From Cytobacillus solani (lineage in GTDB: Bacteria; Bacillota; Bacilli; Bacillales; Cytobacillaceae): a DNA stretch of 64,000 nt. Below, one piece after another: positions 24,585-34,107 of the stretch. The notes below the pieces were generated by a model that saw nothing but the letters and a program-made list of their open reading frames with translations, searched no databases and was not told the DNA's origin. The stretch's first letter is position 1; every line of letters starts with the position of its first letter. The translations under genes and the position numbers were made by a program. The stretch spans positions 233,758-297,757 of the forward strand of contig NZ_LJIX01000003.1 in NCBI RefSeq assembly GCF_001420595.1, in the 5' to 3' direction.

Positions 24585-26276
24585 TTGACCAAGTCAATAG
24601 ATCCGTGGTGGAAACGCAGTGTAGTGTATCAAATTTATCCGCGAAGCTTTATGGATTCAAATGGAGATGGAATTGGTGACTTGCAGGGGATTATTTCAAA
24701 ATTAGATTATTTGCAAAAGCTAGGGATAGATGTCATTTGGCTGAGTCCCATCTATGATTCACCGAATGATGACAATGGCTATGATATTCGGAATTACCAG
24801 GCGATCATGAAAGAATTTGGTACAATGGCTGATTTTGAACAATTGATTAAAGAAGCAAAACACCGAAACATTCGAATTGTGATGGATTTAGTTGTGAATC
24901 ACACATCTGATGAACATGCTTGGTTCGTTGAATCGCGTTCATCCATAAATTCAGCCTATCGGGATTATTACATATGGCGTACAGGGAATGAACACAATCC
25001 TCCGAACAATTGGGGTTCTGTTTTTTCTGGGTCTGCTTGGGAAAAGGATGAAAATACGAATGCGTATTATTTGCATTTATTCTCTAAAAAACAGCCTGAT
25101 TTGAACTGGGAGCATGAGCCCCTTCGAAATGAAATTTATGACACCATGACCTTTTGGCTGGATAAAGGAATTGGCGGATTTCGCATGGACGTGATCAACT
25201 TTATTTCGAAAGACCTGCAATTTCCTAATGGAGCAATTCCTCCTAATCAAAAGTATGGAGATGGAAGCCCGTTTTATATGAATGGACCAAGGATTCACAC
25301 GTATTTACGAGAAATGAATGAAAGGGTATTACGCCATTATGATGTGTTAACAGTAGGGGAAATGCCAGGAGCAACGACTGAGGATGCGCAAATCTATACA
25401 AATCCGGAGAATCAGGAAGTGAATATGGTATTCACGTTTGAACATATGAATCTCGACAGCGGTCCTTTTGAAAAATGGGATGTTCGGCCGTTAGTGTTAA
25501 AAGAATTAAAGCGAAACTTTGAGAAATGGCAGAATAAGCTGCATCGTGTTGGGTGGAATAGTCTGTATTGGAATAATCATGATCAGCCGCGAATTGTCTC
25601 AAGGTTTGGGGATGACCAGATGTATCGGGAGGAATCAGCGAAAATGCTGGCCATTTGTCTGCATATGCTTCAAGGGACTCCATATATTTATCAAGGAGAA
25701 GAGCTAGGCATGACTAATGTGCAGTTTGATGCGATTGATGATTATCGGGATATTGAAACGCTCAATATGTATAAAGAGAAACGGGAACTGGGAATCCCTC
25801 ATGAAAAAATCATGGCAAGTATTTATGCGAAAGGACGGGATAATGCACGTACTCCTATGCAATGGACGGCAGATGGGGGATTTACAGATGGGGTTCCATG
25901 GATCCGGATGAATCCGAATACATATGGAATAAATGCAGAGGAAGCCATTGCCGATCGATCCTCTATTTTTTATACGTATCAAAAACTGATTCGTTTGAGA
26001 AAAGAGCTTGACATCATAACTTATGGAAATTTTCAATTGTTATTGCCAGACCATCCATATTTATTTGTATATAAAAGGCAAACAAAGGAGGAAGAATGGC
26101 TCGTTGTAGCCAATTTTTCTAAACAGATGGAGCAGATAACCTGTGAGGAATGTAATGTTCCACATTGGAAAGGGAATCTTATCATAGCAAACTATGATAC
26201 TCTTAAAATAGAAAAAGAAATAATAAACCTTCGCCCTTATGAGGCGTTTGTGCTTGCTTATGAAAGGAGGCAGTAA
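24585..26276 (+). CDS. GH13 alpha-glucosidase, oligo-1,6-glucosidase type
   Basis: A 563-residue cytosolic glycoside hydrolase family 13 enzyme (subfamily of oligo-1,6-glucosidase, trehalose-6-phosphate hydrolase and alpha-glucosidase). It begins with WWKRSVVYQIYPRSFMDSNGDGIGDL. Region II is GFRMDVINF with the nucleophile Asp near 204, the acid/base is Glu in TVGEMPG near 260, and region IV is NNHDQPR. QPDLNWE marks the subfamily. Val after the nucleophile is typical of alpha-1,6 specificity. The TTG at 24585 is chosen: AGGTGGTGGAGGG precedes it and the promoter lies inside the longer frame that opens at 24522. It is the first gene of the alpha-glucoside locus. Confidence 0.87.
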   Translation: MTKSIDPWWKRSVVYQIYPRSFMDSNGDGIGDLQGIISKLDYLQKLGIDVIWLSPIYDSPNDDNGYDIRNYQAIMKEFGTMADFEQLIKEAKHRNIRIVMDLVVNHTSDEHAWFVESRSSINSAYRDYYIWRTGNEHNPPNNWGSVFSGSAWEKDENTNAYYLHLFSKKQPDLNWEHEPLRNEIYDTMTFWLDKGIGGFRMDVINFISKDLQFPNGAIPPNQKYGDGSPFYMNGPRIHTYLREMNERVLRHYDVLTVGEMPGATTEDAQIYTNPENQEVNMVFTFEHMNLDSGPFEKWDVRPLVLKELKRNFEKWQNKLHRVGWNSLYWNNHDQPRIVSRFGDDQMYREESAKMLAICLHMLQGTPYIYQGEELGMTNVQFDAIDDYRDIETLNMYKEKRELGIPHEKIMASIYAKGRDNARTPMQWTADGGFTDGVPWIRMNPNTYGINAEEAIADRSSIFYTYQKLIRLRKELDIITYGNFQLLLPDHPYLFVYKRQTKEEEWLVVANFSKQMEQITCEECNVPHWKGNLIIANYDTLKIEKEIINLRPYEAFVLAYERRQ

Positions 26277-26277
26277 G

Positions 26278-27165
26278 GTGGGGAAAATAGCCGGTATTGA
26301 TATTGGAGGAACAAAAATCCGTTTTGGTATTGTAAGTGAGTTAGGCGAAGTATTGGCAGATTGGACGATTCCTACAAAGATTCCTCTATATCCGTATTTA
26401 GAAGAACAGATTCTTAGAATAAAAAAGGAATTTCCTGATCTTACAGGAATAGGTATTGGTACAAGAGGAATGGTCGACGCTGAGACAGGTATCATCACTT
26501 TTGAAAAAGAGCTAGAAGGATGGCAAGGGACTGCGGTTAAATCCCAGTTGGAAACGGCAACGGGTCTGAGGGTTGAAGTCAATAATGATGCGAACTGTGC
26601 AGCTCTTGCGGAAGTTCAATTAGGAGCAGCAAAGGGTTTCCGAAGGGTTGCTTGTTTGACGGTTGGAACAGGACTCGGAGGCGGATTCGTTTTCGATGGG
26701 CGCATAATGAATGGGTCCAACGGAGGTGCCGGAGAAGTTGGCCATATGATCTTATATCCAAATGGTTTGCTTTGCGGTTGTGGCAGAAAAGGCTGCAGTG
26801 AACAATATGTATCTGGCACGGCATTGAGAAGGCTAATTCGCGAGGAGAATGTAATCGATCCCGAAACAGGTGATCTTGCGATACCGCAAAATCTTTTCCG
26901 GTTAGCAGTGGATGGAGTAGCAAGTGCAATCTCGGTTCGCGAACGCTTTCTTTCTGATTTTGCTATTGTTGTTTCCAGCCTTCAGGCAGTACTGGACATG
27001 GAATGTGTCGTAATCGGCGGAGGGGTATCAGATTCGGCGGATGATTGGTGGGATCTCCTGCTTGAGAGAGTAGAACCATTAAAGCTTAAACCATTCGAGA
27101 TGAGGCGGGCTGTTTTTGGCAATGAAGCAGGAATGCTTGGTGCAGCAATGCTTATTATCGATTAA
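26278..27165 (+). CDS. ROK family sugar kinase (probable glucokinase)
   Basis: A 296-residue ROK protein: phosphate loop GIDIGGTKIRFG at the start, the catalytic Asp in NNDANCAALAE near 102, GTGLGGGFV near 130, GEVGHM, and the zinc motif CGCGRKGCSEQY near 166-177. Together these indicate a kinase, not a ROK repressor, since there is no helix-turn-helix. The likely substrate is glucose freed by the two glucosidases. GTG 26278 follows AAAGGAGG at 7 bases and sits one base after the glucosidase stop, so the two are translated from one mRNA. Confidence 0.87.
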   Translation: MGKIAGIDIGGTKIRFGIVSELGEVLADWTIPTKIPLYPYLEEQILRIKKEFPDLTGIGIGTRGMVDAETGIITFEKELEGWQGTAVKSQLETATGLRVEVNNDANCAALAEVQLGAAKGFRRVACLTVGTGLGGGFVFDGRIMNGSNGGAGEVGHMILYPNGLLCGCGRKGCSEQYVSGTALRRLIREENVIDPETGDLAIPQNLFRLAVDGVASAISVRERFLSDFAIVVSSLQAVLDMECVVIGGGVSDSADDWWDLLLERVEPLKLKPFEMRRAVFGNEAGMLGAAMLIID

Positions 27166-27325
27166 TTTAACAAGAAGGATAGAAAAATTCATTCAAGAAA
27201 TACTGTGCGAACGAGATAGCGAATTTATTTTAGTGTACAGAGAGCCCTAACGAGAAAAAACAGAATTTTAAATAAATTAGTTGTGATAGCCTAGACGATG
27301 TGATAGGATAATTTTAAATCTACAA

Positions 27326-27341
27326 TGCGCAAACGCTTTCA
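27326..27341 (+). promoter_or_regulatory. MalR/CcpA-like operator 1
   Basis: TGCGCAAACGCTTTCA shares the GCAAACG(C/T)TT core with the site at 24513. It matches a cre consensus at 12 of 14 positions and the MalR box at its left half. Confidence 0.55.
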
Positions 27342-27368
27342 TTAGCTTTGCTCTTCTTTTTGCTCATT

Positions 27369-27384
27369 TGCGCAAACGTTTTCA
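27369..27384 (+). promoter_or_regulatory. MalR/CcpA-like operator 2
   Basis: TGCGCAAACGTTTTCA, 43 bases after the first copy and about 30 before the binding-protein gene. Two sites at this spacing could allow looping or joint repression by the LacI regulator encoded in this locus. Confidence 0.55.
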
Positions 27385-27413
27385 CAAGATAATAAATTTT
27401 GGGGGAGAGAAAA

Positions 27414-28715
27414 ATGAAAAGGAAATGGCGAGCAGGAATATTAGCAGCTTCAATTGGTTTAGCTGGGTTTTTGACAGGCTGCAGTTCAGACGAAGCAGGC
27501 AAATCGGATAATAATTCGAAAAATGAACAAGTAGCATTAGATATTTTTCAATTTAAAGTAGAATTTAAAGACCAATTCGAGGCAGTTGCAAAAGCGTACG
27601 AAGAAGAAAATGAGAATGTGAAAATTAATATTACGACTGTAGGCGGAGGAGAAGATTATGGTGCAGCACTTCGTTCGAAGTTTGCTTCCGGCAATGAGCC
27701 AGCTATATATAATATCGGAGGACCGCAGGATGTAGAAGATTGGAAGGATAAATTAGCAGACTTATCCGATTCAGCAGCAGCCGATGCAGCACTAGATGGG
27801 ACGCTTGATGGGGTCACAGTAGATGGTAAAGTGCTAGGACTTCCGTATAATCAGGAAGGCTACGGATTTATATATAACAAAAATCTATTCGAAAAAGCTG
27901 GAATCGATCCTTCGACGATTGTTGACTTTGCTTCTTTAGAGGCAGCGGTTAAGGAACTGGACAGCAAAAAAGGCGAATTAGGTCTTGAAGCGGTATTTGC
28001 TCTGCCAGGGAAAGAAACATGGGTAACTGGATTGCATTTATCCAATACGTTTATTGCTCCAGAGTTCGATAGTAATGTATTAAAAGCTTTTGAGTCAAAA
28101 AATATTGAATTTCAATATGGGGATGCGTTCCAAAAGGTCCTCGATCTGCAGAATGACTTTTCAGTGCAGCCGACTGTTAGCCTTGATTATTCAAAACAAG
28201 TAGAAGAGTTATTCTCCTTACAAAAAGTGGCGATTATTCAACAAGGAAACTGGGTGTATGGGTCCATTGCAGGTATTGATGAGGAATTTGCTAGTAATGG
28301 AATTGGATTATTGCCGATTCCGGTAGAAGGGTACAAAGGGGATCATATTCCAGTAGGGATTCCAATGTATTGGGGAGTAAATAGCAATGCAGATGAAGCT
28401 GTTGTTAAAGAGGCGAAGAAATTCTTGGATTGGCTTTACACTTCAGATACAGGGAAAGAAACAGTGTTAAATGATTTCAAATTTATACCTGCGTACAACG
28501 GCTATGATTCTTCGAAAATATCAGATCCGCTTTCAAAAGCTGTTTATGAATATGCAGAAAAGGGCAAAACGATTGGCTGGACATTCATGGGATATCCAAC
28601 TGGATGGGGACAGGATGAATTAGGTGTTGAGATTCAGAAATACTTAAGTGATGAAGGAAGCTGGGAAGATGTGATCAATGCTACGAAGAAGGCGTGGGAG
28701 TCTTCGCGTCAGTAA
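27414..28715 (+). CDS. ABC sugar transporter substrate-binding lipoprotein
   Basis: A 433-residue family 1 extracellular solute-binding protein. The signal peptide ends in the lipobox L-T-G-C (residue about 23), so it is anchored outside the membrane. MalE-like blocks follow: VAKAYEEENENVKINI, YEQFGK-like openings absent but GLPYNQEGYGFIYNKNLFEKAGID and WTFMGYPTGWGQDEL present. The substrate is probably an alpha-linked oligosaccharide (isomalto- or malto-), judged from the neighbouring glucosidases. ATG 27414 follows GGGGGAGA. An intergenic hairpin separates it from the permeases. Confidence 0.88.
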   Translation: MKRKWRAGILAASIGLAGFLTGCSSDEAGKSDNNSKNEQVALDIFQFKVEFKDQFEAVAKAYEEENENVKINITTVGGGEDYGAALRSKFASGNEPAIYNIGGPQDVEDWKDKLADLSDSAAADAALDGTLDGVTVDGKVLGLPYNQEGYGFIYNKNLFEKAGIDPSTIVDFASLEAAVKELDSKKGELGLEAVFALPGKETWVTGLHLSNTFIAPEFDSNVLKAFESKNIEFQYGDAFQKVLDLQNDFSVQPTVSLDYSKQVEELFSLQKVAIIQQGNWVYGSIAGIDEEFASNGIGLLPIPVEGYKGDHIPVGIPMYWGVNSNADEAVVKEAKKFLDWLYTSDTGKETVLNDFKFIPAYNGYDSSKISDPLSKAVYEYAEKGKTIGWTFMGYPTGWGQDELGVEIQKYLSDEGSWEDVINATKKAWESSRQ

Positions 28716-28732
28716 TTATCCATGTAAATGAG

Positions 28733-28763
28733 AAACAAAGTAGCCTTCGCGCTACTTTGTTTT
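28733..28763 (+). terminator. Intra-operon hairpin (partial terminator or 3' stabiliser)
   Basis: AAACAAAGTAG (28733-28743) pairs with CTACTTTGTTT (28752-28762), followed by a short T-run. Between a binding-protein gene and its permease genes such a hairpin usually keeps the binding protein in excess. Confidence 0.75.
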
Positions 28764-28812
28764 GTGAGATTGAGAAATGTAAAGAATCTTTTATTTACGA
28801 AGAGGTGAACAA

Positions 28813-29673
28813 ATGCGTAAACGAGATCTATCCTATTGGCTATTTTTAATGCCGGTGCTAGCTGCGTTACTGCTAGTTGTCATCGCCCCTTTATTGCTTG
28901 GGATTTATTATTCATTCACAGATTGGAATGGCATTCAGACGAAGGGATTTATAGGTTTTGATAATTATATCGCATTGTTCCAAGACGAGCGTTTCGTGGA
29001 TTCACTTTGGTTCACGGTAAAATTTTCAATCGTTTCTGTGATTCTAATTAATCTAATAGGTTTATCACTTGCATTAATCGTTACAGCAAAATTAAAAACA
29101 AATAAAGCATTGAGGACCATTTTCTTTATGCCTAATTTAATTGGCGGACTTATTCTCGGATTCATTTGGCAGTTTATTTTTACTAAGGCATTTGCAGGCT
29201 TTGGTTCTATTGTCGGAATTGAAAGCTTACAAGGCTGGCTTTCAACGCCAGGAACTGGGTTCTGGGGACTTGTTATATTGATGAGCTGGCAAATGTCCGG
29301 GTATATTATGGTGATTTATATTGCTTATTTAGAGGGTATTTCGAAAGAGTTAATTGAAGCAGCTGAAATAGATGGTGCTAATGCTCTCCAGCGTTTCCGC
29401 CATGTTGTGTTTCCGTTAGTTGCTCCAGCGTTTACGGTAAGTATGTTTTTAACCTTGTCGAATACGTTTAAGCTTTATGATCAAAACCTCTCTTTAACAG
29501 GTGGGGGCCCATATAATTCAACACAAATGGTAGCGATGGAGATTTTTAACACAGCATTCGGCCGTTATGATATGGCCTATGCACAGGCGAAAGCGGTTAT
29601 CTTTTTCTTAATTGTTGCAGTTATTGCTTTACTGCAAGTCTATCTTTCTAAGAAACGTGAGGTGGAAATGTAG
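28813..29673 (+). CDS. ABC sugar transporter permease, MalF type
   Basis: A 286-residue permease with six membrane helices. The ATPase-contact EAA loop is EAAEIDGANALQRFRHVVFPLVAP near 180-203. A typical start (LFLMPVLAALLLVVIAPLLLGIYYSFTDWNG) and the PYNSTQMVAMEIF block mark it as the MalF/UgpA half. Ribosome-binding site GAGGTG. It overlaps the next permease gene by one base. Confidence 0.9.
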   Translation: MRKRDLSYWLFLMPVLAALLLVVIAPLLLGIYYSFTDWNGIQTKGFIGFDNYIALFQDERFVDSLWFTVKFSIVSVILINLIGLSLALIVTAKLKTNKALRTIFFMPNLIGGLILGFIWQFIFTKAFAGFGSIVGIESLQGWLSTPGTGFWGLVILMSWQMSGYIMVIYIAYLEGISKELIEAAEIDGANALQRFRHVVFPLVAPAFTVSMFLTLSNTFKLYDQNLSLTGGGPYNSTQMVAMEIFNTAFGRYDMAYAQAKAVIFFLIVAVIALLQVYLSKKREVEM

Positions 29674-30488
29674 TGCGGAAAAAGCATTTAGTTCCTCTAG
29701 AGACAGCTGGGATATTTTTAGCGCTTATTTGGCTGGCGCCCTTCTATTTAATGATCGTAAACTCGCTGAAAACTAAACGGGAAATTTTTGAGGATACATT
29801 GAAGCCGCCTAGTACTGTTACATTTGAAAACTATGTGCAGGCATTTTCAGAATTGGATTTTTTAAGAACCTTCACCAACTCGGTTTTGATTACCGTGCTT
29901 AGCGTGGTCATTATTGTTATTTTTTCATCGATGGCAGCATATGCCCTTTCACGTGTAAAGAGCCGTCTAAGTACAATTATCTTCTTTGTATTTGTGGCTG
30001 CGATGCTTATCCCATTCCAATCTGTCATGATTCCGCTTGTGACAATCTTTGGGAAGTTTGAAATGCTCAATCGCGGCGGATTGATATTTATGTATTTGGG
30101 GTTTGGTGCAAGTTTATCGATCTTTTTATATCATGGCGCCCTATCTTCTATTCCCAAATCATTAGATGAGGCTGCCACAATTGATGGAGCGAACAAATTT
30201 CAAGTTTTTTGGTACATTATTTTCCCAATGCTAAAGCCGATAACAGTGACTGTTGCCATTTTGAATACGATTTGGATATGGAATGATTACTTGCTTCCAT
30301 CGCTTGTTATTAACCAGAAAGGGATGGAGACAATTCCGTTAAAGATGTTCTTTTTCTTTGGAGAGTATACAAAGCAGTGGCATCTAGCATTGGCTGGGTT
30401 AACATTGGCGATCATCCCAGTCATTATCCTGTATTTTTTTGCCCAAAAAGAAATAATAAAAGGTGTGTCAGAGGGAGCCGTAAAGTAA
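29673..30488 (+). CDS. ABC sugar transporter permease, MalG type
   Basis: A 271-residue permease that pairs with the preceding one. Six helices; the EAA loop is DEAATIDGANKFQVFWYIIFPMLKP near 165-189. It starts with GTG at 29673, sharing one base with the stop of the upstream gene, with GAGGTGG upstream. No ATP-binding subunit is encoded in the locus. In Bacillus, carbohydrate importers of this type commonly share a multitask ATPase such as MsmX, which is expected here. Confidence 0.9.
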   Translation: MRKKHLVPLETAGIFLALIWLAPFYLMIVNSLKTKREIFEDTLKPPSTVTFENYVQAFSELDFLRTFTNSVLITVLSVVIIVIFSSMAAYALSRVKSRLSTIIFFVFVAAMLIPFQSVMIPLVTIFGKFEMLNRGGLIFMYLGFGASLSIFLYHGALSSIPKSLDEAATIDGANKFQVFWYIIFPMLKPITVTVAILNTIWIWNDYLLPSLVINQKGMETIPLKMFFFFGEYTKQWHLALAGLTLAIIPVIILYFFAQKEIIKGVSEGAVK

Positions 30489-30513
30489 AATGTAAAAAAA
30501 GGAGGGTGTTCGA

Positions 30514-31548
30514 ATGACTGTGACAATCATAGATGTAGCGAGAGAAGCCAATGTTTCCCCGTCTACCGTTTCACGTGTAATTGCAGATAGCCCAAGAATT
30601 AGTGAACAAACAAAGCGTAAAGTAAGAGAGGTAATGGAGCGTTTAGCGTATCATCCAAACTTTCAAGCGAGGAACTTAGCTGCAAAAAGCACGAAAACAA
30701 TTGGCGTAATCATGGCGCACTCTACTTCACTGGCATTCCAAAATCCTTTTTTTCCTGAAGTCATTCGTGGGATTTGCACAAGTGCTCATTCAAGCCAATA
30801 TGGAATTTATTTATCTACAGGCGGTACAGAGGAAGAGATTTATCAAGAAGTTGTGTCAATGGTGCAAGGAAGGAAGGTAGATGGAATTATTCTGCTTTAC
30901 TCTCGTGTGAATGATCGGACAATGAACTATTTAAAGCGTTCGGGCTTTCCGTTTACAATGGTAGGCCGTCCATATCAATACGAGGATGAAATTACATATA
31001 TTGATAATGATAATAGACAAATAGCACATGAGGTTGTGGATTATCTATTTAGTTTAGGGCACGAACAGATTGCTTTTATTGGAGGGAATCTCGATTATGT
31101 CGTTTCATCTGACCGTTTGGAAGGATACCGTCAAGCTCTAATGGAGGCAGGTCTTTCATATTCAGATGCATATTTTATCCATGATGATGTATTTAAATCA
31201 CAAGGAAAAGGCTCTGTTCATGACTTAATGAAGCTAGATGCTCCACCGACTGCTATCGTTGCACATGATGATTTGGTTGCATATGAGATCATACGTTATT
31301 TAGAAGAGCTTTCCATTCAAGTCCCTAAGGATATCTCTATCGTGAGTTTTAATAACCATGCACTGTCAGCATATGTGAAGCCACCTTTAACATCTGTTGA
31401 TATTTCAATTTTTGAACTAGGCTTTGAAGCAGCAAACTTTTTATTAGAAATGGTAAGTAATCCTGAGGTGGCAGTGAGGTCCCATTTTGTGTCAACTGCT
31501 TTAATTGAAAGAGAATCTTGTAAAAGAATGAACGGATTGGTTGAATAA
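30514..31548 (+). CDS. LacI family transcriptional regulator
   Basis: A 344-residue LacI/GalR regulator. The helix-turn-helix and hinge are TIIDVAREANVSPSTVSRVIADSPRISEQTKRKV...YHPNFQARNL at residues 3-60, followed by a periplasmic-binding-like effector domain ending in TALIERESC. It resembles MalR-type regulators of maltodextrin genes. The three GCAAACG(C/T)TT sites in the locus are its probable operators, relieved by an alpha-glucoside. AGGAGGG precedes the start. Its end overlaps the frame of the following glucosidase gene. Confidence 0.87.
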   Translation: MTVTIIDVAREANVSPSTVSRVIADSPRISEQTKRKVREVMERLAYHPNFQARNLAAKSTKTIGVIMAHSTSLAFQNPFFPEVIRGICTSAHSSQYGIYLSTGGTEEEIYQEVVSMVQGRKVDGIILLYSRVNDRTMNYLKRSGFPFTMVGRPYQYEDEITYIDNDNRQIAHEVVDYLFSLGHEQIAFIGGNLDYVVSSDRLEGYRQALMEAGLSYSDAYFIHDDVFKSQGKGSVHDLMKLDAPPTAIVAHDDLVAYEIIRYLEELSIQVPKDISIVSFNNHALSAYVKPPLTSVDISIFELGFEAANFLLEMVSNPEVAVRSHFVSTALIERESCKRMNGLVE

Positions 31549-31573
31549 ACAACAACAGATAAAGAGGGATAAT

Positions 31574-33238
31574 ATGGAGAAAATTTGGTGGAAGGAAGTA
31601 GTTGCTTATCAGGTGTATCCACGAAGCTTTCAAGATTCGAATGATGATGGAATTGGAGATTTGCAAGGACTTCTTTCTAGATTAGATTACATTCAGGATT
31701 TAGGAATCGATGTCATTTGGATCTGCCCCATGTATCAGTCACCGAATGATGATAATGGATACGATATTAGTAATTATCAAGAAATCATGGAAGAGTTCGG
31801 CACAATGGCAGATTTCAATCTGCTCCTAAAAGAAGTACATCAGCGCGGTATGAAGATAATAATTGATTTAGTCATTAATCATACAAGCGATGAACATTCT
31901 TGGTTTATTGAATCCAGGTCTTCGAAAAGTTCCGAAAAGCGTGACTGGTATATTTGGAGAGATGGGGTCGACGGGAAAGAGCCGAATAACTGGGGAAGTA
32001 TTTTTAATGGATCTGCTTGGGAATTTGATCAAGAAACGGAGCAATACTACTTACACTTATTTTCGAAGAAGCAGCCTGACTTGAATTGGGAGAATAAGAA
32101 TGTAAGAGATGCTTTATATGAAATGATCAATTGGTGGTTAGATAAAGGGATTGATGGATTCCGAGTAGATGCAATCAGTCATATTAAAAAAGATACAACA
32201 TTTTCGGATATGCCAAATTCAGATCAGCTTCCTTATGTTCCTGCATGGGAGAAGTATATGAATGTCCCGGGAATCATGACCTACCTTGAAGAATTAAAAC
32301 AAGAAACTTTTGCGAAGTATGACATTATGACTGTTGGAGAGGCAAATGGTGTTGGTACAGAGGATATTCATGAATGGGTGGATTGGGCAGATGGAAAATT
32401 CAATTTGATTTTTCAGTTTGAACATTTAAGTCTATGGGATGCTGAAACGAAGAAAAAGCTCAACATTCCGGAGCTAAAACGTGTTTTAACAAGGTGGCAG
32501 AAAGCATTAGAAGGAAGCGGATGGAATGCGTTATTTATAGAAAATCATGATCAGGCACGCTGTGTATCTACTTGGGGAAATGACGGTGAATACTGGAGGG
32601 AAAGTGCGACGTCACTTGCGACGATGTACTTCTTTATGCAGGGAACGCCATTCATTTATCAAGGACAGGAATTGGGTATGACCAATGTGAACTACAAAAC
32701 CATAGAGGAATATAATGATGTTGCTACAAAGAATTTATATACGCACCGAATAGAACAAGGAGAATCCTCTGTGCAAGTGATGGACATCATCAGGAGAACA
32801 AGCCGAGATAATTCACGAACGCCTATGCAGTGGTCTGCTGAAGAAAATGCCGGATTTACAAAAGGTATCCCATGGCTCAAAGTAAATCCGAACTATACTA
32901 AAATTAATGTAAATACCCAGAAAAAAGACCCGCACTCTATATTGAATTATTATAAAAAGATGATTCACTTACGTAAATCAAATGAGATATTTGTGTATGG
33001 TGCATATGATTTAGTGTTAGAAGAACATCCATCGCTTTACGCTTATACTCGTACATTAGGTCAAGAGAAGGTGCTTGTTTTGTGTAATCTATCGGAAAAG
33101 CAGGTGTCTGTTGAACCAGTGGAAGGGATTACCTATAAAAGGCCATATCTAATGCTGGCAAATCTTGAAATAGAGGATCATGCGGAGACAGCTGCTATCA
33201 AGCTTGCTCCATATGAGGCGAGAATTTATAAAGTGTAA
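31574..33238 (+). CDS. GH13 alpha-glucosidase, alpha-1,4 type
   Basis: A 554-residue cytosolic GH13 enzyme paralogous to the first gene of the locus. It has WWKEVVAYQVYPRSFQDSND, region II GFRVDAISHIKKD (nucleophile Asp near 200), acid/base Glu in TVGEANGVG, and ENHDQAR. The subfamily mark QPDLNWE is present. The residue after the nucleophile is Ala, as in alpha-1,4-specific glucosidases, against Val in the first gene; the pair would then split both bond types. ATG 31574 fits AAAGAGGG. It is the last gene of the locus. Confidence 0.87.
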   Translation: MEKIWWKEVVAYQVYPRSFQDSNDDGIGDLQGLLSRLDYIQDLGIDVIWICPMYQSPNDDNGYDISNYQEIMEEFGTMADFNLLLKEVHQRGMKIIIDLVINHTSDEHSWFIESRSSKSSEKRDWYIWRDGVDGKEPNNWGSIFNGSAWEFDQETEQYYLHLFSKKQPDLNWENKNVRDALYEMINWWLDKGIDGFRVDAISHIKKDTTFSDMPNSDQLPYVPAWEKYMNVPGIMTYLEELKQETFAKYDIMTVGEANGVGTEDIHEWVDWADGKFNLIFQFEHLSLWDAETKKKLNIPELKRVLTRWQKALEGSGWNALFIENHDQARCVSTWGNDGEYWRESATSLATMYFFMQGTPFIYQGQELGMTNVNYKTIEEYNDVATKNLYTHRIEQGESSVQVMDIIRRTSRDNSRTPMQWSAEENAGFTKGIPWLKVNPNYTKINVNTQKKDPHSILNYYKKMIHLRKSNEIFVYGAYDLVLEEHPSLYAYTRTLGQEKVLVLCNLSEKQVSVEPVEGITYKRPYLMLANLEIEDHAETAAIKLAPYEARIYKV

Positions 33239-33268
33239 AGGAATAAATAAAAATAAATATTGTTTTTC

Positions 33269-33299
33269 ACCCCGTCCTAAAATAGAACGGGGTATTTAT
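33269..33299 (+). terminator. Hairpin terminator of the alpha-glucoside locus
   Basis: ACCCCGT (33269-33275) pairs with ACGGGGT (33287-33293), extended by partial CCT/AGA pairing; a T-rich tract follows. Confidence 0.6.
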
Positions 33300-33405
33300 A
33301 TTGAATGTAAAAGATGCCAATTTCTACTATGATAAAAGTAAAGTAATTATAAAGTTTTAAATCCTATCATTTTTTCATGCTATCTTTGTTTTGGGAGGAA
33401 ATCAG

Positions 33406-34107
33406 ATGGAAGCAAACATTTTACTAGTAGAAGATGATACCGAAATCGCACGTATTATTCGTGATACGCTAATAACAGCAGGACATAAAGTGACGTGGGC
33501 TACAACGGGACTAGAGGGGTTAAATGACTTTCAGTCAGGTTCGTATGATTTGATGCTAGTCGATTTAATGCTTCCTGAAATGGATGGATTTGCATTATGC
33601 CGCAATGTACGCTGGAAAAGTGACATACCGATTATCATTATTAGTGCGCGTAAAGATGATGTCGATAAAATTGAGGGGTTAGGACTCGGAGCGGATGACT
33701 ATATGTCCAAGCCGTTTAGTTTAGCAGAATTAAAGGCACGCATTGATTCTCATTTGAGACGCTGGTTCCGTTATAACCGTATAGAAGAAGAGAGACATGA
33801 ACTTCTTTATGATCGAGGCTTAACAATCAATTATAGTTTACAATGTGTATTTTTATTTGGGGAAGAGCTCCCATTAACAAATAAAGAATTTGAGCTGCTA
33901 TGTTTGCTAGCTGAAAATGGCAACCGCATATTTTCTAAGCATGAGATCTATGAACACGTATGGCAGCAGGCAGATATAGAAGGATTACATACTGTTACAG
34001 TCCATATTAAATCTCTTCGGGAAAAACTAAAGGACCCAGTTAAATCTCCGCATTTTATTCAAACCATCTGGGGGAAAGGATATCGCTTTATTGGTGTGCC
34101 GTCGTGA
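33406..34107 (+). CDS. OmpR/PhoB-family response regulator
   Basis: A 233-residue regulator. The receiver domain has D10/D11, phosphoacceptor Asp53 (LMLVDLMLPEMDG) and Lys in DYMSKPF. The C-terminal winged helix contains LTNKEFELLCLLAENGNRIFSKHEIYEHVW and TVTVHIKSLREKL...GKGYRF. ATG 33406 follows GGGAGGA; the frame upstream to 33391 carries only the ribosome site. It overlaps the kinase gene by four bases. Confidence 0.9.
   Translation: MEANILLVEDDTEIARIIRDTLITAGHKVTWATTGLEGLNDFQSGSYDLMLVDLMLPEMDGFALCRNVRWKSDIPIIIISARKDDVDKIEGLGLGADDYMSKPFSLAELKARIDSHLRRWFRYNRIEEERHELLYDRGLTINYSLQCVFLFGEELPLTNKEFELLCLLAENGNRIFSKHEIYEHVWQQADIEGLHTVTVHIKSLREKLKDPVKSPHFIQTIWGKGYRFIGVPS

Noticed and set aside
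26061-26582. Antisense open frame of 173 codons
   Set aside because: It covers the end of the glucosidase gene and the start of the ROK kinase gene on the other strand, without any recognisable protein.
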